A stretch of DNA of 64,000 nucleotides from Spirochaetaceae bacterium (GTDB taxonomy: Bacteria > Spirochaetota > Spirochaetia > Treponematales > Rectinemataceae), in the NCBI GenBank assembly GCA_025356015.1, contig JANXYO010000063.1:1-64000 (forward strand), given 5' to 3'. Shown here piece after piece: positions 8,360-16,765 of the stretch. The notes below the pieces were generated by a model. That model saw only the letters and a program-made list of their open reading frames with translations, was not told the origin of the DNA and made no database searches. The position numbers and the translations under genes are program-made. Within the stretch, counting starts at the first letter, position 1; every line of letters starts with the position of its first letter.

Positions 8360-8404
8360 TGTGACCAAGGTCACTGAAGAAGCCGTGTCGATGGCTGATA
8401 TTTA
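8360..8404 (+). promoter_or_regulatory. Crp/Fnr-type site and promoter for the DUF2892-glutaredoxin pair
   Basis: TGTGA (8360-8364), six bases and TCACT (8371-8375) match the TGTGA-N6-TCACA consensus; the inner GTGACC/GGTCAC is a perfect palindrome. A -10-like GATATTTA follows at 8397-8404. With transcription starting near 8409-8411, the site centre (8367.5) lies about 41.5-43.5 bases upstream. That is the standard class II activator position. The adjacent Crp/Fnr gene is the natural candidate regulator. Confidence 0.65.
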
Positions 8405-8453
8405 ACCTCGAGGGCGCCGCCTAGAAGCGCGGCCCCCGACCGAGGAGGTCCCC

Positions 8454-8633
8454 ATGTTCCAGAATATCGGTACCGTTGACAGGATCATCCGCATCATGGC
8501 GGGCGCAGCCATCGCCGCCGTCGGCCTCGCCTTCCACAGCTGGCTCGGCCTGCTCGCCCTCCTGCCCCTGGTCACCGCGGGCGTCGGCGTCTGCCCCGCC
8601 TACCTGCCCTTCGGCATCTCCACGAGGAAGTAA
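8454..8633 (+). CDS. DUF2892 (YgaP-type) small membrane protein
   Basis: This 59-residue protein begins MFQNIGTVDRIIRIMAG, the hallmark of the DUF2892 family, and is mostly two hydrophobic helices ending in GVCPAYLPFGIS. The Cys-Pro near residue 47 is conserved in the family. It has a strong GAGGAGG site seven bases upstream and is followed two bases later by the glutaredoxin gene. DUF2892 domains are often fused to or found beside rhodaneses and Crp/Fnr regulators, so a link to sulfane sulfur or redox stress is plausible but unproven. Confidence 0.85.
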   Translation: MFQNIGTVDRIIRIMAGAAIAAVGLAFHSWLGLLALLPLVTAGVGVCPAYLPFGISTRK

Positions 8634-8635
8634 AG

Positions 8636-8866
8636 ATGGGCGTCACGGTCTACTCAACCTCGAGCTGCCCCTACTGCACCATGGTCAAGGATTTCCTGCG
8701 CAAGAAGCAGGTAAGCTTCGTGGAGTACGACGTGGGCAGGGACGAGCGACGCGCCGAGGAGATGGTCAGGAAATCGGGGCAAATGGGCGTCCCCGTCGTG
8801 GATGTCAACGGCCGCATACTGGTGGGCTATAAGCCTGCCGACATAGAGCGGGCCCTCCAGGGCTAA
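8636..8866 (+). CDS. Glutaredoxin-family protein (CPYC active site)
   Basis: This is a 76-residue thioredoxin-fold protein with the dithiol site CPYC at residues 11-14 and the conserved cis-proline in VPVVDVNG. The C-terminal glycine-containing GYKPADIERAL completes the short glutaredoxin/NrdH-like fold. It would reduce disulfides or mixed disulfides in the cytoplasm. It is the last gene of the two-gene unit behind the Crp-type site and is followed by a strong terminator. Confidence 0.92.
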   Translation: MGVTVYSTSSCPYCTMVKDFLRKKQVSFVEYDVGRDERRAEEMVRKSGQMGVPVVDVNGRILVGYKPADIERALQG

Positions 8867-8914
8867 GAGGAGGGCCCTCGGGCCCTGGGCACTGCAGGGA
8901 GCCCTGCAAACAAG

Positions 8915-8962
8915 AGGCGGCGCCCCGGACGGGAAAAGACTCCCGCCGGGGCGCCGCCTTTT
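8915..8962 (+). terminator. Rho-independent terminator after the glutaredoxin gene
   Basis: A long GC-rich stem (AGGCGGCGCCCCGG pairing with CCGGGGCGCCGCCTT), with an extra inner CGGGA/TCCCG pairing, is followed by TTTT. It ends the unit starting at 8454. Confidence 0.8.
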
Positions 8963-9085
8963 CGCTCATGGTGGGCAGTTTCTTCCCATGCCGCGGAAGC
9001 AATTGCGCCCCAGGCCCGGCATCGGTGCCTTGGGCATGTATCACTAAGTGCTGCAGCGGATGGCACATACATGAGATTCAAAACC

Positions 9086-9101
9086 TGGCACGCTTTCTGC
9101 T
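9086..9101 (+). promoter_or_regulatory. Candidate sigma-54 promoter before the SHOCT gene
   Basis: TGGCACG, four bases and CTGCT match the sigma-54 consensus TGGCACG-N4-TTGCW at all but one fixed position, with GG and GC at the correct -24/-12 spacing. Transcription would start near 9112, with the SHOCT ATG at 9141. A poorer sigma-70 alternative (TTCAAA, 19 bases, TATATA at 9102-9107) overlaps it. Confidence 0.5.
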
Positions 9102-9140
9102 TATATATGAATAGCACCTATCTACCAATTGGAGGTTCAC

Positions 9141-9386
9141 ATGCATGGTTGGTACGGCTACGGTCCCCAAGCCTTTGGCTTTCCCTGGGGCATGGCCATC
9201 TTCATGATCATCCTCGTCCTGCTCCTCGGCTTCGCGATCACCCTCGCGATCAGGGCCCTGCGCAGACAGGGTGGCGTCGAGGGGAATTCAGCGATGGGCA
9301 TCCTCATCGAGCGCTTCGCCAAGGGTGAGCTTTCGAAGGAGCAGTTCATCGAGATGCGCGACCTGATCGAGAAGCGCAAGAAATAG
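9141..9386 (+). CDS. Small membrane protein with SHOCT domain
   Basis: This is an 81-residue protein. A short Gly/Tyr/Trp-rich start (MHGWYGYG) leads into one transmembrane helix (residues 14-36) and a C-terminal SHOCT motif (ILIERFAKGELSKEQFIEM). SHOCT domains are short oligomerisation or interaction segments in many small envelope proteins, and the function is not known. The start at 9141 has GGAGG directly upstream; the TTG at 9129 lies inside that site and is not used. It is transcribed separately from the glutaredoxin gene, behind a terminator and a candidate sigma-54 promoter. Confidence 0.85.
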   Translation: MHGWYGYGPQAFGFPWGMAIFMIILVLLLGFAITLAIRALRRQGGVEGNSAMGILIERFAKGELSKEQFIEMRDLIEKRKK

Positions 9387-9478
9387 GACTGACGACGCGG
9401 GGTGGCCCAGGGGGCCGCCCTGCCCGCACCATCGAGCCACGAGCGCGAGGAGCTCCCAGAGCCCGAGCGCGGCGACGA

Positions 9479-9668
9479 GCCGCCCACGACCAGGACCCGC
9501 CTGATTTCGGCGACGACTCCCTGGGTCTGGGCCCAGGGAAAGTAGTGGATCGATAGCGCGCGACTCCTCGAGCAGGGCCTCGAAAAGGACGAGCCAGTCG
9601 TCGCGGCGGGGCCGAGAGGCGACCAGACTCCGATAGACCCGGTTCCACTCCCCGAGCTGCGCGTCCAT
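9479..9668 (-). pseudogene. Relic of a class I SAM-dependent methyltransferase
   Basis: Directly after selD, a frame with a good GAGGAG site starts MDAQLGEWNRVYRSLVASRP and RRDDWLVLFEALLEESRA, the usual N-terminus of a small-molecule methyltransferase. Within one codon of ESRAID, the next frame reads IHYFPWAQTQGVVAEIRRVL then VVGG, the late part of the same family (typically HYFPW..T..V..EI.RVL.PGG). The SAM-binding motif I and about 70 residues between are gone and the frame is shifted. The shifted frame decays before 9388. It is read in the direction of the selenium operon. The match is from memory of the family pattern. Confidence 0.6.
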
Positions 9669-9685
9669 GTCTCCTCGCCCTGCCC

Positions 9686-10726
9686 TTAGCTGACAAGCTC
9701 GACGCGGCCCGGCCTGTCTGTGGTCTCCCCTATGATGCGGGCGGCGATCCCCGAATCGCGCAAGGCGGCGAGGGCCGCGCCCGCGCTTGACTCGGGCAGG
9801 GCGACCAGGAGGCCGCCCGAGGTCTGGGGGTCGAAGGCGATGTCGAGCTCGGCCTCGCTGAAGGCCCCGAGGCCGTCGACGAAACGCGCGCGGCCCTGTC
9901 TGTTGCGGCCCGTGCCCCCGGGAGCGAAGCCCTCGGCGGCGTAGCTGGCGATATCGGGGAACTGCTCGACGGCGCCAAAGCTGATTCTCAGACCCGCCTT
10001 GTCGCCCGCCGCCATCTCGCAGGCGTGGCCCGCGAGGCCGAAGCCGGTCACATCGGTGCAGGCGGCGACGGGGAAACGGGCAAGGACCTCGGCAGCCGTC
10101 TTGTTGAGGCTGCGCATCGAGGCGGCCGCGGCCTCGAGGGAGGCCGCGCTCGCCCTGCCCCGCTTGTGGGCGGCGTTGACGAGGCCTGTGCCGATGGGCT
10201 TTGTGAAGATGATGGAGCAGCCCGGGACGATGGTCGAGTTGCGCCAGAAGCGATCAGGGTCGACCAGACCCGTCACCGCGTAGCCAAGCTTGGGTTCGGG
10301 GTCGTCGATGCTGTGTCCGCCCACGAGGGCGCAGCCTGCCTCGACGAGGGCATCAAGCCCCCCTTCCATCATCGCGCGAAGGGCATCGAGGCCGAGCTTC
10401 GAGACGGGAAAGGAGACCAGGGCGAGGGCAGTGAGGGCCCGGCCGCCCATCGCGTAGACATCGGAGAGGGCGTTCGCGGCCGCGATGCGTCCAAAAAGGA
10501 AGGGATCGTCGACGATGGGGGGGAAGAAGTCGACGGTCTGGACCAAGGCGATCCCGGGCGCGATCTTGAACACTCCCGCGTCCTCGCAGCCCGAGAAGTC
10601 GGCGAGCATTCCGGGGTAGGCGGGCTGGGAGAGGCCGCAGAGGGCCTCCTCGAGGACCCCTGGGCCAAGCTTCGCCCCGCAACCCGAGAAGGTGGTGTAC
10701 TTGGTAAGCTCTATCGATCCACTCAT
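9686..10726 (-). CDS. selD: Selenide, water dikinase (selenophosphate synthetase)
   Basis: The 346-residue enzyme makes selenophosphate from selenide and ATP. The catalytic region FSGCGAKLGP contains the essential Cys (TGC codon, not selenocysteine) and Lys. The ATP-binding signs VQTVDFFPPIVDDPFLFGRI and LVGGHSIDDPEPKLGYAVTG are present. The start at 10726 overlaps the yqeB stop as ATGA, and a GGAG site lies nine bases upstream; an alternative ATG at 10732 has poor spacing. The partner genes yqeB and yqeC imply selenium delivery to molybdenum hydroxylases. No selA, selB or selC is present in the window. Confidence 0.95.
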   Translation of the reverse strand: MSGSIELTKYTTFSGCGAKLGPGVLEEALCGLSQPAYPGMLADFSGCEDAGVFKIAPGIALVQTVDFFPPIVDDPFLFGRIAAANALSDVYAMGGRALTALALVSFPVSKLGLDALRAMMEGGLDALVEAGCALVGGHSIDDPEPKLGYAVTGLVDPDRFWRNSTIVPGCSIIFTKPIGTGLVNAAHKRGRASAASLEAAAASMRSLNKTAAEVLARFPVAACTDVTGFGLAGHACEMAAGDKAGLRISFGAVEQFPDIASYAAEGFAPGGTGRNRQGRARFVDGLGAFSEAELDIAFDPQTSGGLLVALPESSAGAALAALRDSGIAARIIGETTDRPGRVELVS

Positions 10727-11574
10727 CCCCATGTTCTCCTTTTTTCGCTCAAGCTGAGAATCGCCTCAAGGACTCCGCCAGCGATGGCCCGCGACTTGTC
10801 GCTGATGCTGAAGCAGTGCTGCCGCTCGCCCCGCGGATCGATGTCGGCTATCTTGAGGCCCGGCTCCAGCTCGAAGCCGGGGCGTATGAGGCCGCGGATG
10901 ATCCCGTCCAGTGGCGATGCGATCTCTGTGCTGCCCCCGCTTCCCTCTATGGCGAGGATGGGCTCCCCGGCCCTCACCGAGTCGCCTATCTCGCGCAAGG
11001 TGATCGCCCTCCCGCCAGTGGCTGCATGGACGACGCGCTCATGGGTCTTGCCCCCGATCGAGCCAGGTATGCCCGTGTCCCTCGCGGCCCGGCCCTCGAA
11101 GATGACGCGGCCCAGGTCATGGCCCCTGTTGGTCTCGACCACGGCCCCCGCGTCCGCGGGGGCCTCGAAGCCGGGCCCCAGGGCCACGACGATGAGGGCC
11201 ATGCCGGCCCTCGTGCCGAGGTTGCGCTTCGCGAGGATCGCATCGACGAGGGCGAAGGGTTCAAGCTCGCCGACAAGGCGGCAGCCGGGGTCGACCAGGA
11301 TGGGCACCATGCCCTGGGCAAGGAGGCGGCGGGCCGTGGCCAGGTCGGGGGCGAGGCGGGCCTCGACTCCCTCGACCACAGCCTTCCCGTCGTAGACGGC
11401 CTCCGAAAGCGATACCGTGCGTCGTATCGCGGCGGGCGCCTCGACCTCGAGGGCGGCGACGGCGAAGCCGCAGCTGCGCAGGCGCACGATCGTGCCCGTC
11501 GCGAGGTCGCCGGCGCCGCGCACGACGACGAGGGGCCTCTGCCCACCGAACAGGGAATTTCTCTGGGCTGTCAT
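10723..11574 (-). CDS. yqeB: Selenium-dependent molybdenum hydroxylase maturation protein YqeB
   Basis: This 283-residue protein belongs to the YqeB/EF2563 family, which co-occurs with selD and yqeC in genomes using the labile selenium cofactor of molybdenum hydroxylases. It opens with a nucleotide-binding-like stretch (VVVRGAGDLATGTIVRL), followed by VDPGCRLV and GTRAGMALIVVALGPGF, and ends in a biotinyl-like region (IASPLDGIIRGLIRPG). The ATG at 11574 overlaps the yqeC stop; the frame back to 11667 is a shadow. The biochemical step is not established for the family. Confidence 0.88.
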   Translation of the reverse strand: MTAQRNSLFGGQRPLVVVRGAGDLATGTIVRLRSCGFAVAALEVEAPAAIRRTVSLSEAVYDGKAVVEGVEARLAPDLATARRLLAQGMVPILVDPGCRLVGELEPFALVDAILAKRNLGTRAGMALIVVALGPGFEAPADAGAVVETNRGHDLGRVIFEGRAARDTGIPGSIGGKTHERVVHAATGGRAITLREIGDSVRAGEPILAIEGSGGSTEIASPLDGIIRGLIRPGFELEPGLKIADIDPRGERQHCFSISDKSRAIAGGVLEAILSLSEKRRTWG

Positions 11575-12482
11575 GTCGTCATGGCTCCGTTCTGGAAATG
11601 GGCGAGCACACGGCGCGAGGGTGCGGCGAGGCTGCAGGCGAGGATCAGGTCGAGCGGGCCCGGGCATTCGCCTCCGGGCCCCGGGGCGAGGCCGCGGGCG
11701 GGCGGGCTTGGGAGGGCGGACGCGATGGCCGAGACCAGGGCCGCTAGGGCCACGGGACCAAGAAGTTCAGCCTTGTTGAGGATGAGGGCCCTGCGTGATG
11801 TGGCCGGAGCCGACTTGAAAAGCCCGTCCCTCGAGGAGACGAGGCCGGCGAGGTGCCCGGCCCCGATCGGCTCTCCGGGCGCGAGGCCGACGAGGGGGCC
11901 GAAGAGCTCGCTTCGGTGCACAGTCCTGGCGTCCATCGCCTCGCCGATGCAGTCGAGGCCTACGAGGCCGATGACGAGGCCGGCGACATCGGGCATCGCG
12001 GGCTCGTGGGCCGCGGGAGCCTTCACCGGATGGCCGCGCGAGCCGTCGGCCTCGACGAGGATGTAGTCGAAAAGGGGCATGAGGGAGGCCATCGCCCTCC
12101 GGGCTATGCCCTTTAGCTTCGGGCCTCCGGGAAGCGGATGCGAGGCGAGGACTGTGACTCCCCGCAAGGGCGCGGCGAGCTCATCAGGGAGGGCCTCGCC
12201 CTCGGTCCAGACGCCCTCGGCAAGGGAGGGAGCGAAAAGGAGGCGATCGAAGCTCCGGCCTTGCTCGCCTCGGGGATCGATGATGCTCGTCGTCGTGGTT
12301 AGGAGGACCCGGGCCCGGGCCTCGCCACCCCCGCCATCCCGGCACTCGCCGAAGCGGCGGGAGAGCTCCGCGCCGAGCGCGAAGAGGGCGCTCGTCTTCC
12401 CGCCTGCCCCGACAATGGCGGCGACCACGGCCGGGCCCTTGCCGGTGGCCCCAGTGCCAAAGAGGCTCTGCGCGAGTTCCAT
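11571..12482 (-). CDS. yqeC: Selenium-dependent hydroxylase accessory protein YqeC
   Basis: This is a 303-residue putative ATPase of the YqeC family. It shows a P-loop-like AAIVGAGGKTSALFALGAEL, the LLTTTTSI stretch and the diagnostic VEADGSRGHPVKAPAAHEPA segment. It is the first gene of the yqeC-yqeB-selD unit, all joined by ATGA overlaps. The genes needed for the hydroxylase itself (molybdopterin enzymes of the xanthine dehydrogenase family) are not in this window and should lie elsewhere in the genome. Confidence 0.88.
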   Translation of the reverse strand: MELAQSLFGTGATGKGPAVVAAIVGAGGKTSALFALGAELSRRFGECRDGGGGEARARVLLTTTTSIIDPRGEQGRSFDRLLFAPSLAEGVWTEGEALPDELAAPLRGVTVLASHPLPGGPKLKGIARRAMASLMPLFDYILVEADGSRGHPVKAPAAHEPAMPDVAGLVIGLVGLDCIGEAMDARTVHRSELFGPLVGLAPGEPIGAGHLAGLVSSRDGLFKSAPATSRRALILNKAELLGPVALAALVSAIASALPSPPARGLAPGPGGECPGPLDLILACSLAAPSRRVLAHFQNGAMTT

Positions 12483-12559
12483 CCTGCTGCCATGCTAGCA
12501 CGAAGGTGGCTCCCGCGCCGAGCCTTTGGTCGGGCTCCGATCCCCGGCGCCAGCCTCGG

Positions 12560-12766
12560 CTAGGCTATTGACACCACCTCGTAGCCGGCCTCGGCGACGG
12601 CGGCCTTCATGGCCGCATCGTCCATGCCCGAGCCCTCGACCACGGCGCTCTTCTTGTCGAGATCGACGACGACAGAGGACACGCCCTGGACCTCGGTCAG
12701 CGCGTTCTTGACGTGCATCACGCAATGGTTGCAGCTCATGCCCTCGATCGACAGTTGCTTGGTCAT
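12560..12766 (-). CDS. copZ: Copper chaperone, HMA domain (CopZ type)
   Basis: This 68-residue protein is a single heavy-metal-associated domain with the copper-binding motif GMSCNHC at residues 9-15 and the ferredoxin-like pattern to the end (AEAGYEVVSIA). It hands Cu(I) to the exporter encoded immediately upstream. A GGAGGTG site precedes the ATG, and 20 bases separate it from copA. It is the last gene of csoR-copA-copZ. Confidence 0.93.
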   Translation of the reverse strand: MTKQLSIEGMSCNHCVMHVKNALTEVQGVSSVVVDLDKKSAVVEGSGMDDAAMKAAVAEAGYEVVSIA

Positions 12767-12786
12767 GGAACACCTCCGGGAAAATG

Positions 12787-15246
12787 CTATGCCTTGAAGG
12801 CCTTGAATCGCTTGAGGCGCAGGGCGTTGCTCAGGACCGAGACAGAGCTCATCGACATGGCGGCGGCCGCGATGATCGGGTTGAGCAGTGGCCCGCCGAA
12901 GGCGTACAGGACCCCGGCGGCGACGGGGATGCCCAGGACGTTGTAGCCAAAGGCCCAGAAGAGGTTCTGCCTGATGTTGCGCATGACCTTCTTCGAGAGC
13001 CTGATCGCCGTGGGGACGTCCATGAGATCGGAGCGCATGAGGACCACGTCGGCGCTCTCCATCGCGACGTCGGTGCCCGAGCCTATGGCGATGCCCAGGT
13101 CGGCCTGGGCGAGGGCGGGGGCGTCGTTGATCCCGTCGCCGACCATGGCGACCTTGCGGCCCTCGGCCTGGAGCTTCTTGACCTCGGCAGCCTTGTCCTG
13201 GGGCAGGACCTCGGCGAGGACGCGGTCGATGCCCACCTGGGCGGCGATCGCGGCGGCGGTGAGCCTTGAGTCTCCGGTGATCATGGCGACCTGGATGCCC
13301 ATCTCGTGGAGGGCAGCGACCGCGGCCGCGCTGGAGTCCTTCACCACGTCGGCGACCGCGATGAGGCCGGCATAGCGGCCGTCGACGGCGATGTACATGG
13401 GAGTCTTGCCCTGGCCCGAGAGTTCGTCGGCTCCGGAGAGGCCCTCGCGGGCTTCTATGCCCCGCTCGCCAAGATGCCTCACGCTTCCGAGAAGGACTCG
13501 GCGGCCGCCCACGCTGGCTTCGATGCCGAGGCCGGGGACCGCGGCGAATGCCTCTGCTGCGGCGAGCACGGCACCGCGATCCAGGGCGGCGCGGACGATC
13601 GATTCACCCAGGGGATGCTCGGAGCCCTTCTCGGCCGAGGCCGCGAGGGAGAGGAGCTCGAGCTCGCCGAAGCCAGCGGCGGGCCGTATGTCGGTGAGCT
13701 CGGGCATGCCCTTGGTGAGGGTGCCCGTCTTGTCGAAGACTATGGTGTCGATCCTGTGCGCGACCTCGAGGGCCTCTCCGGACTTGATGAGGACCCCCTG
13801 TTCGGCACCCTTGCCGGTTCCTACCATGATGGCCGTCGGGGTGGCGAGGCCGAGGGCGCAGGGGCAGGCTATGGTGAGGACGGCGACGAAGACCTGGAGG
13901 GCGAAGGCGATCGGGTGCCCCAGGAGAAGCCAGGCTGCCGCGGCCACTAGGGCTATGCCGAAGACGATGGGGACGAAGATGCCCGAGACGAGGTCGGCCA
14001 TCCTGGCGATGGGGGCCTTCGAGCCCTGGGCGTCCTCGACCAGCTTGATGATGTGCGCGAGCACGGTGTCGGCGCCGACGGCTGTCGCGCGGAAGGTGAG
14101 GGAGCCGTTGCGGTTGATGCTCGCGCCCACGAGGGCCGAGCCTATGCCCTTCTCGACCGGCATGCTCTCACCGCTGATCATGGACTCGTCCACCGAGCTC
14201 GAGCCGCTCGTGACCACACCGTCGACGGGGATGCGCTCTCCGGGCCTGACGACCAGGAGCTCGCCCTCCTCGACCTCCTCGATCGCTGTCTCGACCTCGA
14301 CCCCGCCCCGCAGGACCATGGCCGTCTTGGGCTGGAGGCCCATGAGCTTCTTGATCGAGTCCGAGGTCCTGCCCTTGCTGACAGCCTCGAGGGACTTGCC
14401 CAGGAGGATGAGGGTGATGATGACGGCGGCGGTCTCGAAGTAGAGGCCATCGACGAGCCGGAAGTCACCGCCGGCGATCTGGAAGACAGCCCAGACGCTG
14501 AATGCCAGGGCAGCGCTCGTGCCCATCGCGATGAGGGAGTCCATGTTCGGGGACAGCCGCGCTATCGCGCCGAAGCCGACCACATAGAACCGGTAGCCCG
14601 CGGCGATGACGGGCAGGACGAGGGCGATCTCGAGGAGGGCGTAGCGGAGCGGGTAGTCCATGGGGGCGATAAAAACCGGCAGGGGAAAACCGAGCATGGC
14701 GCCCATGGCGACGTAGAGCAGGGGCAGGGAGAAGAAGGCCGAGACCGCGAACTTGGTCCACAGGACGGCAATCTCCCTTTCCTTCTCCTTCCTGTGCTCG
14801 TCGACCCTAGCCCCCGCGTCGGCGGCGAGGGGGGTATAGCCCGCCTTGGTGATCGCCTGCTTGATCTCGGAAAGCCTCGTGGCCTGGCCGTATCGCACGA
14901 AGGCCTTCTCCGCCGCGTAGTTTACGGATACCGAGGACACGCCTGGGACCTTGGCGACGGCCTTCTCTATCCTGGCGGCGCAGGCTGCGCAGCTCATGCC
15001 GCCGATCGGGATCGTCGCCTCCCTGTCGTGCCGCTCCTCGACGGCCTCGTAGCCCGCCTTAGCGACCGCGGCCTTGATATCCTCGAGCCCGAGGGCTCCC
15101 TCCTCGAAGGACACCGAGAGGCGCTCGGTGGCGAAGTTGACCGAGGCCTCGGCGACTCCGCTGAGCTTCTTTACCGCCCGCTCCGAGGCCTGGGCGCAGG
15201 CCGAGCAGGTCATGCCCCTTATGCCAAGCTGGACTGTCTTGACCAT
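12787..15246 (-). CDS. copA: Copper-exporting P1B-type ATPase
   Basis: This inner-membrane Cu(I) pump has 819 residues. Two N-terminal HMA domains carry GMTCSAC (near residue 11) and GMSCAAC (near residue 83). The membrane ion motif is CPC in [13 protein letters not shown] (about residue 460), the phosphorylation site DKTGTLTKG follows, and the hinge is [16 protein letters not shown]. These are the full set for a CopA. The start at 15246 has a GGAGG site, and the open frame to 15615 is non-coding extension over csoR. It lies between csoR and copZ and is probably derepressed by copper through CsoR. Confidence 0.96.
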   Translation of the reverse strand: MVKTVQLGIRGMTCSACAQASERAVKKLSGVAEASVNFATERLSVSFEEGALGLEDIKAAVAKAGYEAVEERHDREATIPIGGMSCAACAARIEKAVAKVPGVSSVSVNYAAEKAFVRYGQATRLSEIKQAITKAGYTPLAADAGARVDEHRKEKEREIAVLWTKFAVSAFFSLPLLYVAMGAMLGFPLPVFIAPMDYPLRYALLEIALVLPVIAAGYRFYVVGFGAIARLSPNMDSLIAMGTSAALAFSVWAVFQIAGGDFRLVDGLYFETAAVIITLILLGKSLEAVSKGRTSDSIKKLMGLQPKTAMVLRGGVEVETAIEEVEEGELLVVRPGERIPVDGVVTSGSSSVDESMISGESMPVEKGIGSALVGASINRNGSLTFRATAVGADTVLAHIIKLVEDAQGSKAPIARMADLVSGIFVPIVFGIALVAAAAWLLLGHPIAFALQVFVAVLTIACPCALGLATPTAIMVGTGKGAEQGVLIKSGEALEVAHRIDTIVFDKTGTLTKGMPELTDIRPAAGFGELELLSLAASAEKGSEHPLGESIVRAALDRGAVLAAAEAFAAVPGLGIEASVGGRRVLLGSVRHLGERGIEAREGLSGADELSGQGKTPMYIAVDGRYAGLIAVADVVKDSSAAAVAALHEMGIQVAMITGDSRLTAAAIAAQVGIDRVLAEVLPQDKAAEVKKLQAEGRKVAMVGDGINDAPALAQADLGIAIGSGTDVAMESADVVLMRSDLMDVPTAIRLSKKVMRNIRQNLFWAFGYNVLGIPVAAGVLYAFGGPLLNPIIAAAAMSMSSVSVLSNALRLKRFKAFKA

Positions 15247-15263
15247 GGCTTTCCCTCCTGCCC

Positions 15264-15536
15264 CTATCCTATGTACTTCTCGAGGATGAGGGAGATCTCG
15301 TCTATCTTCTCGCTGCCCTTGTCGGAGCTGATCGCGTCCTTCACGCAGGTGTTCATGTGCTGTTTGAGGATGACGAGGTTCGCCTTCTTGAGGAGGGCTA
15401 TCGCGGCATGCACCTGTTTGGAGACGTCGATGCAATAGCGGTCGTCCTCGACCATGCGGATGATCCCCTCGACCTGGCCCTTGGCCGTCTTGAGGAGATC
15501 GAGGGCCTTGGCGCTTTCGTGGCTCGAATGGTCCAT
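15264..15536 (-). CDS. csoR: Copper-sensing transcriptional repressor CsoR
   Basis: This is a 90-residue helical repressor of the CsoR/RcnR family. The Cys-His-Cys copper ligands are visible in [11 protein letters not shown] and [11 protein letters not shown], which favours copper over nickel/cobalt sensing. The start at 15536 has a GGGAGG site, and a longer frame to 15587 would translate through the presumed operator. It is the first gene of the copper operon and has a CsoR-like palindrome 14 bases upstream of its start, so autoregulation is expected. Confidence 0.93.
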   Translation of the reverse strand: MDHSSHESAKALDLLKTAKGQVEGIIRMVEDDRYCIDVSKQVHAAIALLKKANLVILKQHMNTCVKDAISSDKGSEKIDEISLILEKYIG

Positions 15537-15549
15537 GGGGGCCTCCCAG

Positions 15550-15575
15550 TACCCCTCCCCTAGGGGGGTGGGGGT
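15550..15575. promoter_or_regulatory. Candidate CsoR operator
   Basis: A C-tract/G-tract pseudo-palindrome centred on CTAG (ACCCCTCCCC, TA, GGGGGGTG, then GGGGT) sits immediately before the csoR ribosome-binding site. Known CsoR boxes are G/C-tract inverted repeats of this kind. Its place at the head of csoR-copA-copZ fits copper derepression. Confidence 0.65.
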
Positions 15576-15686
15576 GTCTGGGTCCAATGTACCGCCGCGG
15601 CCGCCCTAGGGTCAAGCGGCCGGCCGCCCAAGGGCCTCGCCTGGACCGGGGGCCCCGGGCGGCGCAGGAAGGGGGAGGCAGGCCCC

Positions 15687-16676
15687 CTAGGCCAGGGCGG
15701 CTCCGGCCGGGGAGAAGAGGGCGGGCGTGCCCCCGGTGTGCCAGAACAGGATGGTCTCGTCCTTGGCGAACTCGCCTGTGGCGGCCAGGGCCAGGAGGGC
15801 GCCGAAGGCTCTGCCTGTGTACACGGGATCGAGGAGGATACCCTCGCTCCGGGCGAGGAGGCGGATCGCGCCGATCTCATGTTCGCCGACGACGCCGTAG
15901 CCGCCCCCGGTGAACTCATTCCTTAAGGTGATCTCCTCGCGGGCGATGGGCCGGCCAAGGCCGAGCCTGGCGGCGAGCCTGTCCGAGAGCTCGAGGACCA
16001 GGTCCTCGAAGGGGCCCTCCCCTGCCTCGCCCTTGTCGATCGCGATGCCTGTGACCTTCCAGTCGCGGCCGGCGAGGGCCCTGCCGACGACGAGGCCGGC
16101 ATGGGTTCCCCCCGAGCTCGAGGCGAACACGATGCGCGAGACATTCTCGCCTGTCTTCCGCAACTGCTCCGAGAGCTCGAGGGAGGCGCGCACGAAGCCC
16201 AGGGCTCCGGTCTCGTTCGAGCCCCCGTAGGGCACGAGATAGGGGCGCTTGCCCCTGCGCTCGAGCCCCGCCGCGATCTCGCTTATGCGCTCGCCTTTTC
16301 TGAGGGCACCCGACCAGTGGATCTCGGCCCCGAGGATGAGGTCGAGGAGGAGGTTGCCCTCTGCCCGCTCGGGCTCGCTCCCGCCAAGGACGAGGTGGCA
16401 GTCCAGGCCGCGCATCGCGGCAGCGGCCGCCGTCTGGCGGCAGTGGTTTGACTGGGCGGCCCCTCCCGTAACGAGGCAGTCGCAGCCCTGGGCAAGGGCT
16501 TCCCCGACGAGGTACTCGAGCTTCCTCGTCTTGTTTCCCCCCGTCGCGAGGCCCGTGAGGTCGTCGCGTTTCATGAGGATCCGAGGGCCGCCTGAGGCCT
16601 TCGACAGGCGCCCGAGATGGCACAGCGGTGTCGGGAAAAAGCCGAGCTCGGTGCGGGGAAAGGCGTCCAGGTCCAT
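15687..16676 (-). CDS. D-cysteine desulfhydrase / ACC deaminase family PLP enzyme
   Basis: This is a 329-residue fold-type II PLP enzyme. [20 protein letters not shown] contains the Schiff-base lysine, [17 protein letters not shown] forms the substrate/carboxylate loop, and [13 protein letters not shown] is the phosphate-binding glycine loop. Members act as D-cysteine desulfhydrase (releasing sulfide, pyruvate and ammonia) or 1-aminocyclopropane-1-carboxylate deaminase. I favour the desulfhydrase type from overall resemblance, but the sequence alone does not decide. The start has a GGAGGAC site. It is divergent from the MBL-fold gene and is not obviously in an operon. Confidence 0.85.
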   Translation of the reverse strand: MDLDAFPRTELGFFPTPLCHLGRLSKASGGPRILMKRDDLTGLATGGNKTRKLEYLVGEALAQGCDCLVTGGAAQSNHCRQTAAAAAMRGLDCHLVLGGSEPERAEGNLLLDLILGAEIHWSGALRKGERISEIAAGLERRGKRPYLVPYGGSNETGALGFVRASLELSEQLRKTGENVSRIVFASSSGGTHAGLVVGRALAGRDWKVTGIAIDKGEAGEGPFEDLVLELSDRLAARLGLGRPIAREEITLRNEFTGGGYGVVGEHEIGAIRLLARSEGILLDPVYTGRAFGALLALAATGEFAKDETILFWHTGGTPALFSPAGAALA

Positions 16677-16765
16677 TGCTTGTCCTCCGTTTGAAGGAGT
16701 ATATACCCTTGGACAAAGACAGGACTTAGGAATTATCGTAGGCTGGAAGACAAGTGGAGGGGATC

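Noticed and set aside
10690-10710. Possible selenocysteine codon in the SelD active site
   Set aside because: The codon is TGC (Cys) in SGCGAKL, so no recoding is needed.
15247-15615. N-terminal extension of CopA to 942 residues
   Set aside because: It would overlap csoR out of frame; the ATG at 15246 with GGAGG starts directly at the first HMA domain.
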